A stretch of DNA of 64,000 nucleotides from Paraburkholderia ferrariae NBRC 106233 (GCF_000685035.1 NZ_BAYB01000003.1:55708-119707), one strand, 5' to 3'; positions 8,894 to 18,254 are shown, counted from the first letter of the stretch. Made by a program: numbers and translations. The notes: generated by a model not told the origin, from the sequence alone.

Positions 8894-10024
8894 ATGAAAA
8901 AGTTCGCTATTGCGGGATTTGCCGCATGTATCGCTGGCCCGGCGTTCGCGCAAAGCAGTGTGACTCTGTATGGGATCATCGATACGGGAGTGGAGTATGT
9001 CACTCATGCAAACGCACAGGGAGACTCAATCGTCCGTATGCCCTCGATAACCGGCGAGCTGCCCTCCCGCTGGGGCTTGCGCGGTAACGAGGACCTGGGT
9101 GGAGGACTCCAGGCTGTGTTTGTGCTTGAGAATGGGTTCAACCCGGGCAGTGGGAGTCTTGGGCAGGGAGGCAGATTGTTCGGCCGGCAGTCGTGGGTTG
9201 GCCTGAAGTCTTCTACGTGGGGTACGCTTTCATTTGGGAGGCAGTACTCAATGGCCTACTGGGGGATCCAGGAGTCTGACGTCCTGGGCCCTAACATATA
9301 TGCAATTGCATCATTTGACGCCTACCTCCCGAACGCTCGCAGTGACAATTCCGTTGTCTACCTGAGCCCTACCTTCTACGGTTTCAGCTTCGGCGCGACA
9401 TATTCGTTCGGGCGCGACTCGACGGGTACGGGAAATTCCCCGGGTCAAGGCACCTGCGCCGGCGGTGTCCCCGGTCAGTTCACCGATTGTCGCCAGTTGA
9501 GCGCGCGTCTGAAGTATGACGGCGGCTTTTTTGGCGCCTCTGCCGTGTACGACGAGCAGAGAGGCGGCGCAAGCGCCGCAGCGAACTTTTTTGACGGTGT
9601 GGCACCGATGCCCATTCCGAACAGCGGCGACAAGGACGCACGCATCGAAGCCAACGGCTGGACCCAGCTCGGACCCGCGCGCATAGGGGCTGGCTGGATT
9701 GCCCGCATGGTCACGGGACCCAGTGTCACGGGCGTTCGCGCAAATCTCTTCTATCTTGGCACGAGCATCCAGGCTACGCCGACGCTTATCGTTGACGGCG
9801 AAGTCTATCGGATGATTGTGTCACAGCATGACACTCGGGGCACGCTGGGCACCGTGCGACTCACGTATCTGCTGTCCAAGCGTACAGCGGTCTACGCGCA
9901 AACCTCTTACCTCGAGAACAGTGCGAAAGCGCGCTTCACGGTCAGTTCAGGAGGGGGGGGCACGACGCCCGCTGCGGGTGAGGGTCAGTTGGGTGCAATG
10001 GTCGGTATCCGGCACAGTTTCTAA
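8894..10024 (+). CDS. Outer-membrane general porin (OmpC/Omp38-like)
   Basis: This 376-residue protein has a classical signal peptide ([19 protein letters not shown], cleavage before QSS) followed by [15 protein letters not shown], the standard opening of beta-proteobacterial trimeric porins, then [19 protein letters not shown]. It ends in phenylalanine (GIRHSF), as needed for barrel assembly. AGGAG lies before the ATG. Position behind the transporter suggests uptake of the aromatic substrate across the outer membrane. Homologues are numerous in these genomes, so specificity is uncertain. Confidence 0.92.
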   Translation: MKKFAIAGFAACIAGPAFAQSSVTLYGIIDTGVEYVTHANAQGDSIVRMPSITGELPSRWGLRGNEDLGGGLQAVFVLENGFNPGSGSLGQGGRLFGRQSWVGLKSSTWGTLSFGRQYSMAYWGIQESDVLGPNIYAIASFDAYLPNARSDNSVVYLSPTFYGFSFGATYSFGRDSTGTGNSPGQGTCAGGVPGQFTDCRQLSARLKYDGGFFGASAVYDEQRGGASAAANFFDGVAPMPIPNSGDKDARIEANGWTQLGPARIGAGWIARMVTGPSVTGVRANLFYLGTSIQATPTLIVDGEVYRMIVSQHDTRGTLGTVRLTYLLSKRTAVYAQTSYLENSAKARFTVSSGGGGTTPAAGEGQLGAMVGIRHSF

Positions 10025-10082
10025 CGGCAACGACGGCTCGGCTGTGCAAGCAAGACTTGCTGGCCGCGCCGTTGGACCAATT

Positions 10083-10096
10083 CCTGCAATTGCAGG
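10083..10096. repeat. Perfect 14-bp palindrome before the LeuD-like gene
   Basis: CCTGCAATTGCAGG is fully self-complementary and lies 10 bases before the GTG start of the LeuD-like gene, in the short gap after the porin. It could be an operator for a dimeric regulator or a small hairpin covering the ribosome binding region. No regulator is assigned. Confidence 0.4.
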
Positions 10097-10106
10097 CAAA
10101 TGTATC

Positions 10107-10751
10107 GTGGAAAAATTCAACATTCATACAGGCCTAGTCGCACCGCTAGACCGCCCAAATGTGGACACGGACGCGATCATCCCGAAGCAATTCATGAAGT
10201 CGATCAGTCGGACGGGTTTCGGGCCGCATCTCTTTGACGAATGGCGTTATCTCGACCATGGAGAGCCGGGCATCGACAATTCAACGCGTGTGATTAACCG
10301 CGATTTTGTCCTGAATCAGGAGCGATACCAGGGCGCGTCAGTTTTGCTGACACGCAGGAACTTCGGTTGTGGAAGCTCCCGGGAGCATGCTCCCTGGGCG
10401 TTGCAGCAGTTTGGATTTCGCGCACTAATCGGCGAAAGTTTTGCTGATATTTTCTTCAACAACTGTTTCAAGAATGGCCTTCTGGTGATTGTGCTTCCTG
10501 AGACGCAGGTCAATGAGCTGTTTGAAGCGACGCATGCAATCCCTGGGTTCCAGGTAACCATTGACCTGGAGGTGCAAGTGGTGAAGACCCCATCAGGACA
10601 GACGTATCAGTTTGACGTCGATGTGTTCCGAAAACATTGTCTGCTCAACGGCTATGACGAGATCGCACTCACTCTCAGACACGCCGATCTGATTCGGCAG
10701 TACGAAAAAAAGCGACTCGAGACCCAACCATGGTTAGCCAGGTCCTTGTGA
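10107..10751 (+). CDS. LeuD-like hydratase small subunit (orphan)
   Basis: This 214-residue protein matches the swivelling-domain subunit of 3-isopropylmalate dehydratase: [43 protein letters not shown] and [15 protein letters not shown] are all near canonical. The start is GTG at 10107, where homology begins. LeuD needs the LeuC large subunit for its iron-sulfur site, yet no leuC, leuB or leuA is in the window. In the direct-hydrolysis branch of the gentisate pathway, maleate is hydrated by an aconitase-family two-subunit maleate hydratase (HbzIJ), so this could be such a small subunit. Similarity to true LeuD is high, so a leucine-pathway paralogue is equally possible. Confidence 0.85.
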   Translation: MEKFNIHTGLVAPLDRPNVDTDAIIPKQFMKSISRTGFGPHLFDEWRYLDHGEPGIDNSTRVINRDFVLNQERYQGASVLLTRRNFGCGSSREHAPWALQQFGFRALIGESFADIFFNNCFKNGLLVIVLPETQVNELFEATHAIPGFQVTIDLEVQVVKTPSGQTYQFDVDVFRKHCLLNGYDEIALTLRHADLIRQYEKKRLETQPWLARSL

Positions 10752-10862
10752 TGAGATGGCGGCCACAAATGCGCACAAGGTCCGTTCGGTTGGCGAACTG
10801 CTTCCTGGAAGTTCAGACTGTCGTGGCCGGATAGGTGCCACGAGTTCGACGGGGATACGAAG

Positions 10863-11990
10863 ATGAAAAATACTATAACAATCAAACTCAGACTGCTCTT
10901 CGCGTTCGGCGCATCAGCGATACTGGCCGCTACGGCGTCGTCGTTGACTGCTGTCGAGCTGTTCCACAGGGTGCAAGGCATTCGCCGGAGCGACGCGGTG
11001 TTGCTGGCGGCCATAATCTCAGGCGTGGCAGCGACAGTTGGATCGTTCTATTCGGCACTTTATTTCCAGCGGCTCGTTTGCGGAGGTTTGAACCGCATGC
11101 GCGAGCGATTTGAGGATATTACCGAAACTCTCGATTTGTCTCAGCGATCGAAGAGTCCCCGATTGGACGAGTTCGGAGTCGGTGCGGTTGCATTCGACAG
11201 ACTCATGCAACGATTCGAATCAACCATATCCTCCGTACGGGCTTCCGCTGACGTCGTGGCAAGGTCTACCGCCGAGATTGCGGCCGGAAATATCGAGCTT
11301 TCTGCCCGAACCGAAGAACAGGCTGCATCACTCCAGGAGACCGCATCGAGCATGACCCGTTTGGCGGAAACGGTCAACGAGAATGCGGACAGTGCGCGGG
11401 AAGCGACGGTGCTGGCCGCGAACGCCGCTGACGTTGCGACCACCGGGAATGATATGGTCGCCGCGATGGTAGAAACGATGGGGAATGTCAGTGAGAGCTC
11501 GACGCGAATTTCGCAGATTACCGGCCTGATTGAGGAGCTTGCCTTCCAGACGAACATCCTCGCGCTCAATGCTGCAGTTGAGGCGGCACGAGCAGGAGAA
11601 CAGGGAAGAGGGTTTGCCGTTGTAGCGGGAGAGGTCCGCAGTCTCGCGCAGCGCTCCGCTGCTGCAGCTAAGGAAATCAAATCGGTGATTTCGGATTCTG
11701 TGTCCGGTATCGAAAAAGGCTTCCAGCGAATGGTCGAGGTGAGTAGTGTCATGGCCGAAATCAGGAAGGCGGTTGGCCGGGTATCTGAAATTGTCAGCGA
11801 CATCGCCGGTGCTTCCGAGGATCAAAGGCGCGGTATTGACCAGGTGAGCCGGGCAGTTACGCAGATGGACGTCGTTACCCAACAGAACGCAGCGCTCGTC
11901 GAACAGGCGGCGGCAGCGGCCGCATCTTTGGACGAACAGGCTCTAAAGCTTAAGGCAGAGATCGCGTTGTTCACCCACGCTGAATGCTAG
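10863..11990 (+). CDS. Methyl-accepting chemotaxis protein without periplasmic sensor domain
   Basis: This 375-residue chemoreceptor has two membrane segments (about 9-31 and 45-68) separated by only some 13 residues, so there is no room for a periplasmic ligand-binding domain. A HAMP-like region (about 69-120) leads into methylation helices ([14 protein letters not shown]) and the conserved signalling tip ([35 protein letters not shown] region) that contacts CheA/CheW. No C-terminal CheR-docking pentapeptide is visible. Its place at the end of the aromatic gene series suggests a role in taxis to the substrate, perhaps by sensing metabolic or membrane state; this is inference. Confidence 0.9.
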   Translation: MKNTITIKLRLLFAFGASAILAATASSLTAVELFHRVQGIRRSDAVLLAAIISGVAATVGSFYSALYFQRLVCGGLNRMRERFEDITETLDLSQRSKSPRLDEFGVGAVAFDRLMQRFESTISSVRASADVVARSTAEIAAGNIELSARTEEQAASLQETASSMTRLAETVNENADSAREATVLAANAADVATTGNDMVAAMVETMGNVSESSTRISQITGLIEELAFQTNILALNAAVEAARAGEQGRGFAVVAGEVRSLAQRSAAAAKEIKSVISDSVSGIEKGFQRMVEVSSVMAEIRKAVGRVSEIVSDIAGASEDQRRGIDQVSRAVTQMDVVTQQNAALVEQAAAAAASLDEQALKLKAEIALFTHAEC

Positions 11991-12296
11991 AACAATGCGC
12001 AAATGTCCCGCCAGGGGAGCGTCTGCCGCCTTTGCGGGTATCGCCTCCTGACGGTTGCCGAGAGCAAAGTGGTTCCTGGCATTAGTGAAAGTTCTCTCGC
12101 GCCAGCGCCATTGGGATAGTTGGCAATAGACTGCGTTCCCGGATTCAGACGCTGAAAGCGCGGCTCCTGGTCGTCCCCGCGTTTTGTTCTGCCCACAGGT
12201 ATCTGGAGTCTCGCCGGGATAAGTGCATGTCACGGTCAGGCAAGACTCCCCCCGTTGCGCCGGCTAACCTCCAGTCAATACTCAAGGAGGCTGACC
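11991..12296. other. Gap between chemoreceptor and aldehyde dehydrogenase genes
   Basis: This stretch of about 300 bases separates the gentisate-type series from the aldehyde dehydrogenase/cleavage oxygenase module. Overlapping minus-strand frames exist but resemble no family I know, and a decayed insertion sequence is possible. It must hold the promoter of the following module. The only clear element is AAGGAGG at 12284-12290 for the next gene. Confidence 0.4.
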
Positions 12297-13784
12297 ATGA
12301 CGGCGACAGACCAGTTTAATTTCGAGCGGGAACTTTCCGAAAATCTCCGGACGCGCTTTTACATCAACGGGGAGTGGGCTCAACCAAAAAGTGCACAAGA
12401 GCTCGAGCTTGTTTCACCCATTAGCGAAGAAGTCCTCTTCCGCTTGCCCGCCGCTACCGCCGAAGACGTTGATGCGGCCGTCAGGGCTGCACGGAGCGCC
12501 TTCGATAGCGGTCCATGGGCTGCGACAGCGCCGTCCGCCAGAGCAGCAGCACTGCGCAGAATTGCCGCTGAGATGAAGAAGCGCCTTCCGCTCTTCGCCA
12601 GAGTGTGGACCGCACAGGTCGGCGCCCCCAGCTGGTTCGCGGAACGCTTTACCGGCCTCGCTGCTGCATATTTCGACTATTACGCCGATCTGATTTCCGA
12701 GTCCACGTTCGAGTCCGAGCGCGCGATCAGCACCGGGCGCGTGAAGGTCATTCGCGAGCCCGTCGGCGTCTGCGCGCTGATTGTTCCCTGGAACGCCCCC
12801 CTCGTACTGCTTACCCAGAAACTGGCAGCTGCTTTGGCGGCGGGTTGCACGGTCGTGGCGAAGCCGAGCCCCGAGACGCCTCTGGACGCCCAGGTCCTGG
12901 CGGAATGCGTTGCGCATGCCGGGCTTCCTGATGGCGTTTTCAACGTCGTGCCAGCGGGGCGCGAGGTCGGCGACTGGCTGATTCGTCAGCCGATGATCGA
13001 CAAGGTGAGCTTTACCGGGTCGACTGCGGCAGGCAAGCATATCGCGCAGGTTTGTTCGGACCGCCTCGCGCGGGTCAGTCTTGAACTCGGTGGTAAGTCG
13101 GCGGCTGTCATATGCGATGACGCTGACCTCGATGCTTGGATTGCGAATGTCGCGCCGTTCACGATGCCGTTTAGTGGGCAGATCTGCTTTTCGCAAACCC
13201 GCATCCTTGTCCCGCGCAAGCGTCACGATGAATTCGTTGATGCCTATACGACGGCGACTCAACGAATGAAGGTCGGCAATCCCTGGGAGCCCGATACCAT
13301 CATCGGCCCCGTCGCCACCGCGAACCAGTATCGCCGCGTGATGGATTTTATTGACATCGCGAAGCGGGAAGGTGCGAACACCGTGCTCGGCGGCGCTCGC
13401 GCGTCGGGCCATGAGCGAGGCTACTTCGTGGCACCGACCGTCTTCGACAATGTCCGCAGCGATATGACAATCGCCCGGGAAGAGGTGTTTGGACCCGTCG
13501 TTTCCATCATCGACCACGATGGAGACGACGATGCGGTCCGCATCGCCAACGACAGCAACTACGGCCTCAGCGGCACCGTTTTTTCGAATGACGTTGAACG
13601 GGCGGAGCGAATCGCGCGACGCATCCGTACAGGAAATCTGACCGTCAACGGCCTCCAGCTCGACCCGTCGGTTCCGTTTGGTGGATACAAGCAGTCAGGT
13701 GTTGGCCGCGAGGGCGGTCCCGAAGGCCTGGCCACGTTCACCGAGACCAAGGCGATCTATCTGCCGGCTGACTCTTTGAAGTAA
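12297..13784 (+). CDS. NAD(P)-dependent aldehyde dehydrogenase
   Basis: This 495-residue protein has the full family layout. It includes VPWNAPLVLLTQKLAAALAAG for cofactor binding, FTGST (glycine motif), the general-base glutamate in LELGGKSA and the catalytic cysteine in FSGQICFSQTR. The C-terminal motifs EEVFGPVVSI and PFGGYKQSGVGREGG are present too. AAGGAGG lies 6 bases before the ATG. The next gene, a carotenoid/stilbene cleavage oxygenase, makes aldehydes, so this enzyme probably oxidises an aromatic aldehyde to the benzoate that feeds the demethylase. Substrate is inferred from this pairing. Confidence 0.9.
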   Translation: MTATDQFNFERELSENLRTRFYINGEWAQPKSAQELELVSPISEEVLFRLPAATAEDVDAAVRAARSAFDSGPWAATAPSARAAALRRIAAEMKKRLPLFARVWTAQVGAPSWFAERFTGLAAAYFDYYADLISESTFESERAISTGRVKVIREPVGVCALIVPWNAPLVLLTQKLAAALAAGCTVVAKPSPETPLDAQVLAECVAHAGLPDGVFNVVPAGREVGDWLIRQPMIDKVSFTGSTAAGKHIAQVCSDRLARVSLELGGKSAAVICDDADLDAWIANVAPFTMPFSGQICFSQTRILVPRKRHDEFVDAYTTATQRMKVGNPWEPDTIIGPVATANQYRRVMDFIDIAKREGANTVLGGARASGHERGYFVAPTVFDNVRSDMTIAREEVFGPVVSIIDHDGDDDAVRIANDSNYGLSGTVFSNDVERAERIARRIRTGNLTVNGLQLDPSVPFGGYKQSGVGREGGPEGLATFTETKAIYLPADSLK

Positions 13785-13835
13785 ATCGGCGGCAGTAACG
13801 CAGACCTTGAAAACCGCTAAATACGGAGATAAAAC

Positions 13836-15299
13836 ATGTGGAGCAAAAGCAATCCGTTCCTGAACGGACCGTTTGAGCCGTTGACCCAGGAATATACGGA
13901 CGACACACCTCTTGTCATCGGGTCTATCCCGGCGGAGCTGAGCGGCGCACTGTATCGCACCGGCAATTCCCAGTACTTCAAGCCGCTCAACCCGGACCGT
14001 ACGCACTGGTTTGACGGAGACGGCATGACCCATGCATTCTTTCTGCACGGCGGTGCAGCGCGGTATGCCTGTAAATGGGTGAAAACCGAAGGTCTGGCGG
14101 TGGAGCAGAAGGCAGGGCGTGCGCTCTACAACGGGCTGTACGGTGTATCGAATGTCGCGCAAGGCGAGCTGCCGCCCGGGGCGCCAGCGATCAAGACCGT
14201 CGCTGGTATCAATGTCATCCCGCTGGCTGGCAAGGTACTGGCGCTCCATGAGCTCGGCAGCCACTACTGGGAACTCGATCCGCTGACCCTGGAGACGATC
14301 GGTACGTTCGATTTCGATGGGCGTTTCGGCGACAAACTGCTGACGGCACACCCGCACATCGATCCGTCAACCGGTGAAACACTGTTTGTCGCCCTTGACT
14401 ACAAGGCTCAGACGGTGACCTGCTTTGCGGTCGACGGGAGCGGGATTGTGACGGGCGAACATACGGCAGACCTGGGCAGCCGCTCGTGGATTCACGATTT
14501 CATCTTCAGCAAGGATTGGTTTATCCTGTTCCCGAGCCCATTGTTGAGCGATGTGGCCGAAGACGGCGCCGTAGCCCAGGGCAACGGTGTGTTGTCTCTC
14601 GACCGGTCTGTCGGCACGCGGATCTTGCTGGTGAATCGGCACGACGGTTCGACGGTCACGATCAAACAGCCGAACGACTTCGAGATCACGCACTTCCTGA
14701 ACGCGTATCAGGAAGGTGATGCGCTTGTCATCGACGCGTGCATCGCAGATCTGCTGCCCGTGCCGAACGTTCCGCCGGTGGGTGAGGTGTTCCCGTTCCC
14801 ATTCCCCCATATCCAGGAACCGTTGTTCGGTTTTCCGCGAATGGTGCGTACGGTGGTCGACGTGCCGCGCGCGCAATCGGTCCAGCGCGCATTTGAGGGC
14901 GTGCACGGCGAATTCCTGCGGATGAACGAGGCTGTTTCGGGGGCGAAGCATCGCTTCGGCTACCTCGCGTTCGTGGACCCGCAAAAGGGTGGCCAGGGCT
15001 TCAATTCACTGGCGAAATTCGATTTCGAGACCGGCACGATGCAACTGCAGGGTGTCGAGCCGCACTATCCCATGATCCCAGGTGAGCCCGTCTTCGTGCC
15101 TCATCCACGGGCCGAAAGCGAAGACCACGGATGGGTACTGTCGGTGTGGTGGGACCCGACGCGAAACGCCTCTGAACTGGTGATTCTCGACGCGCAGGCT
15201 TTCGACCAGGAACCGGTCGCGCGGGTGAAGATCGACAACCGGATCCCGCTGGCATTTCATGGCAACTGGATTTCGCGTTCGCAGCTGAACTCCCGCTAG
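13836..15299 (+). CDS. Carotenoid-cleavage-oxygenase family enzyme, probable stilbene/isoeugenol-type dioxygenase
   Basis: This 487-residue seven-bladed-propeller protein has the four iron-binding histidines of the family: H172 (TAHPHID), H220 (WIHDF), H286 (ITHFLNAY) and H475 (AFHGNW). It opens with GALYRTGNSQYF and HWFDGDGM, like bacterial lignostilbene and isoeugenol dioxygenases. These cleave a C=C bond next to an aromatic ring to give aromatic aldehydes. Its partner just upstream is an aldehyde dehydrogenase, and no carotenoid biosynthesis genes are near. The lignin-fragment reading is therefore favoured over apocarotenoid cleavage. Confidence 0.88.
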   Translation: MWSKSNPFLNGPFEPLTQEYTDDTPLVIGSIPAELSGALYRTGNSQYFKPLNPDRTHWFDGDGMTHAFFLHGGAARYACKWVKTEGLAVEQKAGRALYNGLYGVSNVAQGELPPGAPAIKTVAGINVIPLAGKVLALHELGSHYWELDPLTLETIGTFDFDGRFGDKLLTAHPHIDPSTGETLFVALDYKAQTVTCFAVDGSGIVTGEHTADLGSRSWIHDFIFSKDWFILFPSPLLSDVAEDGAVAQGNGVLSLDRSVGTRILLVNRHDGSTVTIKQPNDFEITHFLNAYQEGDALVIDACIADLLPVPNVPPVGEVFPFPFPHIQEPLFGFPRMVRTVVDVPRAQSVQRAFEGVHGEFLRMNEAVSGAKHRFGYLAFVDPQKGGQGFNSLAKFDFETGTMQLQGVEPHYPMIPGEPVFVPHPRAESEDHGWVLSVWWDPTRNASELVILDAQAFDQEPVARVKIDNRIPLAFHGNWISRSQLNSR

Positions 15300-15311
15300 C
15301 CGGCCAGGAAT

Positions 15312-15341
15312 GCATCGCGCCGTCTGCCCGAGGCGCGATGC
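15312..15341. terminator. Hairpin between convergent oxygenase and AraC genes
   Basis: GCATCGCGCC and GGCGCGATGC form a perfect 10-bp stem around a 10-base loop, 12 bases after the oxygenase stop. The downstream T-run is weak (CATTTGCCTT), so efficiency as an intrinsic terminator is uncertain, but the position between convergent genes fits that use. Confidence 0.5.
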
Positions 15342-15349
15342 CATTTGCC

Positions 15350-16360
15350 TTACTCAAGCTCGCTTACCGCTGGGCTGGCAAGGAAAGTCCGTCGATAGTC
15401 GGACGCGGTCTGTCCGAACTCATCCTTGAACGCGCGTGAAAAATGGGGCGAACTGCTGAAGCCCCACCGAAAGGCAATAGCCGTCACGCTGTTGACCGCA
15501 TTTCCAGCGCAGCGGAGTTCCTCGGCGCACTTGTGAATACGTCGTTTCCATATGAACTCGCCGATGGTTTCGCCGCAAGTCCCTTTGAAGATGCGATGAA
15601 TCTGGCGTACGGACATCCCGAATTCCCGGGCAATGGAAGCGGGGCCAAGCTCCGGGTCCGCGAGATGTCGTTCGATATACTCCTTCACCGTCCGACGTTG
15701 CGTTTCCACGAATTGCAAGGCGCGAGGAAAGCGGACGCGACATGCGTCTGAAAACAGTATCCTCAGGTTATCGACTGACGTCATTGCGACGGCCTCATCG
15801 ACGTGTTCCAGTTCCCTGAACAGCGACGTGACGAGGTCCGAGAAAATGCGTGCCGACCCGGACGTTCCCAAGGACTCAAAGGTCGGATATGCCAACGGGT
15901 CCTGCGCTCTCGCAGGTCCAAGCCCCGGGAGATTAATAAAAATCAGCTCCGTGGGCTGATCGCTGCTGATTGCGAATGGCCGGCGCGCATCGAAAATGGT
16001 CCATTCGCTTGCGGAAAGCGCGACCTGAGAGGTGCCGTCACCGAGAAGGCTCCCGCCGCGGGTCTGCAGCGCGACGTAAAGTGGAGATAGTTCATCCCCC
16101 AGTGTTGGCTGGCCACGATAGGTTGATGGTGTGGCCGCTACCCGGGCAAAGCGCGCGGCACCCACCTTGCCGCAGGTTATCGAACCTTCAAACGCGGTCG
16201 GGCCGATCGGTTTGAACGTGCAGGCCTGTTGACATCCTTGCGTATGCGAACTTCCCGCAAGCAGCCTGCTGATGAGATCCGGCCATACCCGCATTGCAGT
16301 CAACGAAGTGGCCTGCTGAATCTCATGTCTCAGTAGGGTACTGATGCGCTTCTCCTGCAC
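15350..16360 (-). CDS. AraC-family transcriptional regulator
   Basis: This protein of about 336 residues has an N-terminal cupin-like AraC binding domain (about 60-190) and a C-terminal double helix-turn-helix (about 225-325) with SIAREFGMSVRQIHRIFK and AFRWGFSSSPHFSRAFKDEFG. It converges with the oxygenase gene and is divergent from the SphA-like outer-membrane gene, so it probably controls this module. The annotated start is GTG at 16360 without a clear ribosome binding site; an internal ATG (MRVWPDL) is possible. The effector is unknown. Confidence 0.88.
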   Translation of the reverse strand: MQEKRISTLLRHEIQQATSLTAMRVWPDLISRLLAGSSHTQGCQQACTFKPIGPTAFEGSITCGKVGAARFARVAATPSTYRGQPTLGDELSPLYVALQTRGGSLLGDGTSQVALSASEWTIFDARRPFAISSDQPTELIFINLPGLGPARAQDPLAYPTFESLGTSGSARIFSDLVTSLFRELEHVDEAVAMTSVDNLRILFSDACRVRFPRALQFVETQRRTVKEYIERHLADPELGPASIAREFGMSVRQIHRIFKGTCGETIGEFIWKRRIHKCAEELRCAGNAVNSVTAIAFRWGFSSSPHFSRAFKDEFGQTASDYRRTFLASPAVSELE

Positions 16361-16706
16361 GTTCTGGGCTGCCGGTGCGCACCAAGGCGCGATTATTTGA
16401 TTTTCGGCAGTTTTTGGAGAAGGTGCGAGGCGGATTATCCCTTACCCGGCCATTCGGCTCTCGCGTCACATTCGACATTTCGCTTCACGAAGTCAATCCC
16501 ACCTTTAAGCCGCTAACTCGCGATGCTAATCATGATGCAAATCGCAGAGTCAAGCCCGTTCGTCACGGACAGGCATCTCCTTGTCACTGGCGGGTAAGAC
16601 GCGACTAATTGCGCTTCTTACACTCCTATCCATGGGGCTCCCGACGCGCCGAAGAGCTTCCCTGGAAGATCAACAGAATTCTCATAACCACCTTGGAGAC
16701 TAAAAA
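16361..16706. other. Divergent promoter gap between AraC and SphA-like genes
   Basis: About 350 bases without a gene separate the AraC start and the outer-membrane protein start. This is where operators for the AraC protein would be expected. I did not find a convincing repeated half-site. TTGGAGACTAAAAA before 16707 is the only clear element. Confidence 0.4.
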
Positions 16707-17714
16707 ATGAGACGACCCCTCCGCAACTGGGGCCTCGCCGCTTCCAAACTTCTCGTTGCGCTTGCGGCCAGCGCGCAGTTCGATGCCCATGCAGTCTTGC
16801 CGACGGTTACGCTTCCGAGCGGACTGGATCTGGGAAGCACCTCATTCCTTGACGGCTTCGGTGGGAGCCCCGGCGACCTGGCAGTGCAAAGCTATTTCAC
16901 TATCACACATGCCAACGCGTACAAGACCAGCAACGGGGCGAATTCACCTCTCTTCAACGATCCGCAGTTGAATGTACAAACGCTGGTGGAGCAGGTTCTA
17001 TACGAGCTTCCCACGGCTACAACGATTTTCGGCGGCCACCCAGGTATTGACGTCATCCTGCCCCTTGTGAATATGAATCCGTCGTTCACTCCGCCCCCGC
17101 CCTATCCCGGAGTTACACCAACGACCAGCCATGCGGGGCTTGGCGATATGAATCTGGGCGTCCTGCTGCAATGGGACCCGGTGATGGTCGATGGTCACCC
17201 CGTGTTTGTGAGCCGCGCAGAGGTATACGGCGCGCTCCCGACCGGCAGGTATGATCCGTCTGCCGACCTCAATCCGGGCAATCATTTCTGGGGGGTAGGC
17301 ATTACGGGATCGTTCACTTTCCTGCTGGGACCGAATTTCGAGATCAGCTTGCGACCGCATTATCAATACAGCTTCAAGAATGGGGAGCCTGCAAGTAGCG
17401 CCCCGCTCGATCCGGGCATTGAGGATACGCAGGCCGGTCAAGTGTTTTACACGAACTTCGCCGCCTCGTACAAGGTAACCGATAAGCTGCGCATCGGTAT
17501 AAACGGTTACTACCTTCGTCAGCTAACTGACAATCGTATAAATGGAGCAAGCGTTCCCGACTCGCGCGAGCAGGTGCTCGGTATCGGCCCGGGCCTCTTT
17601 TATGATCTCCGTAAGAGCGACAAATTCTGGCTGAATACCTACACCGAAACACTTGTACGAAACCGGTTCAGAAACTCCGCTGTGGTCAATTTGCGGTGGA
17701 TTCACATGTTTTAA
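16707..17714 (+). CDS. SphA-like outer-membrane protein (phenol MetA degradation family)
   Basis: This 335-residue protein has an N-terminal signal peptide (hydrophobic AASKLLVALAASAQ, with cleavage near DAHA) and a beta-barrel pattern of alternating residues. It ends in phenylalanine (LRWIHMF) and contains the GLGDMNLG and GVGITGSFTF segments seen in the family found beside phenol, biphenyl and other aromatic degradation genes. Members are thought to help hydrophobic compounds across the outer membrane. It is divergent from the AraC gene and shares the module with the cleavage oxygenase. An insertion-sequence end begins directly after its stop codon. Confidence 0.82.
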   Translation: MRRPLRNWGLAASKLLVALAASAQFDAHAVLPTVTLPSGLDLGSTSFLDGFGGSPGDLAVQSYFTITHANAYKTSNGANSPLFNDPQLNVQTLVEQVLYELPTATTIFGGHPGIDVILPLVNMNPSFTPPPPYPGVTPTTSHAGLGDMNLGVLLQWDPVMVDGHPVFVSRAEVYGALPTGRYDPSADLNPGNHFWGVGITGSFTFLLGPNFEISLRPHYQYSFKNGEPASSAPLDPGIEDTQAGQVFYTNFAASYKVTDKLRIGINGYYLRQLTDNRINGASVPDSREQVLGIGPGLFYDLRKSDKFWLNTYTETLVRNRFRNSAVVNLRWIHMF

Positions 17715-17735
17715 GAGCCCGTTTGAAAAATCAGG
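17715..17735. repeat. Probable IS5-family terminal inverted repeat (right end)
   Basis: GAGCCCGTTTGAAAAATC begins directly after the TAA of the SphA-like gene and precedes the 3' end of the transposase remnant by about 10 bases, the right place and style for an IS5-group terminus. I found no matching left end in the window, so one end was lost. Confidence 0.5.
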
Positions 17736-17745
17736 GATGGGCGAT

Positions 17746-18039
17746 TCATCGTAATAACAGACTACCCATCGCGATATGGATCATGGCTTCTGACACGTCG
17801 GTGCGCTGCTCGTAGTCACGGACCAGACGACACCAGCGAACCATCCAGCCGAAGGTGCGCTCCACGGCCCAGCGTCGGGGCAACACGGCGAAGCCCGTCT
17901 GCTGTTCGTGGCGGCGCACCACCTCGACGACAAACTCAAGCGTGGCCGCCTTGTCCATCAATGCCGTGCGGTCGTATGCGCCATCGGCAATCCTTGTAAA
18001 TACCAAGGTTTCAGCCGTCTCATGGAATCCGGCGGACAT
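17746..18039 (-). pseudogene. IS5-family transposase, C-terminal remnant
   Basis: About 97 codons remain, with the segment ADGAYDRTALMDKAA, the RRWAVERTFGW motif holding the catalytic glutamate, and the closing LVRDYEQRTDVSEAMIHIAMG typical of IS5-group DDE transposases. A full protein would be well over twice as long, so the N-terminal catalytic part is missing and the copy is dead. It marks the right border of the low-GC aromatic region. Confidence 0.85.
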
Positions 18040-18225
18040 ACTCGGTCAGTCATGAAGATAGCACGTGGCGATTTTCATAAGCGGCTCGATCGGCTGAGAG
18101 CAGTAAAACGGGATGCGGGGATGCGCGTCCGACGCTCCGGGCGCGCGCAACGCGTCATTATGTACCGCTTCAGGCGGCAGGCGGGAGATAACGTTCGAAG
18201 CGGGTGAGTGCCGGGTGGTCGTCGA

Positions 18226-18254
18226 TTGTCGCCTGAAGGGTCTACCGGTATATT
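18226..18254 (+). promoter_or_regulatory. Predicted sigma-70 promoter
   Basis: TTGTCG at 18226-18231 and TATATT at 18249-18254 are 17 bases apart, 39 bases before the isomerase ATG. Confidence 0.55.

Noticed and set aside
11943..12233. Overlapping minus-strand frames in the gap after the chemoreceptor gene
   Set aside because: No ribosome binding site or known family; possibly a decayed mobile-element trace but not supportable.
12297..15299. Carotenoid metabolism as the role of the cleavage oxygenase
   Set aside because: No carotenoid biosynthesis genes nearby; the aldehyde dehydrogenase and aromatic context favour a stilbene or phenylpropene substrate, though this is not proven.
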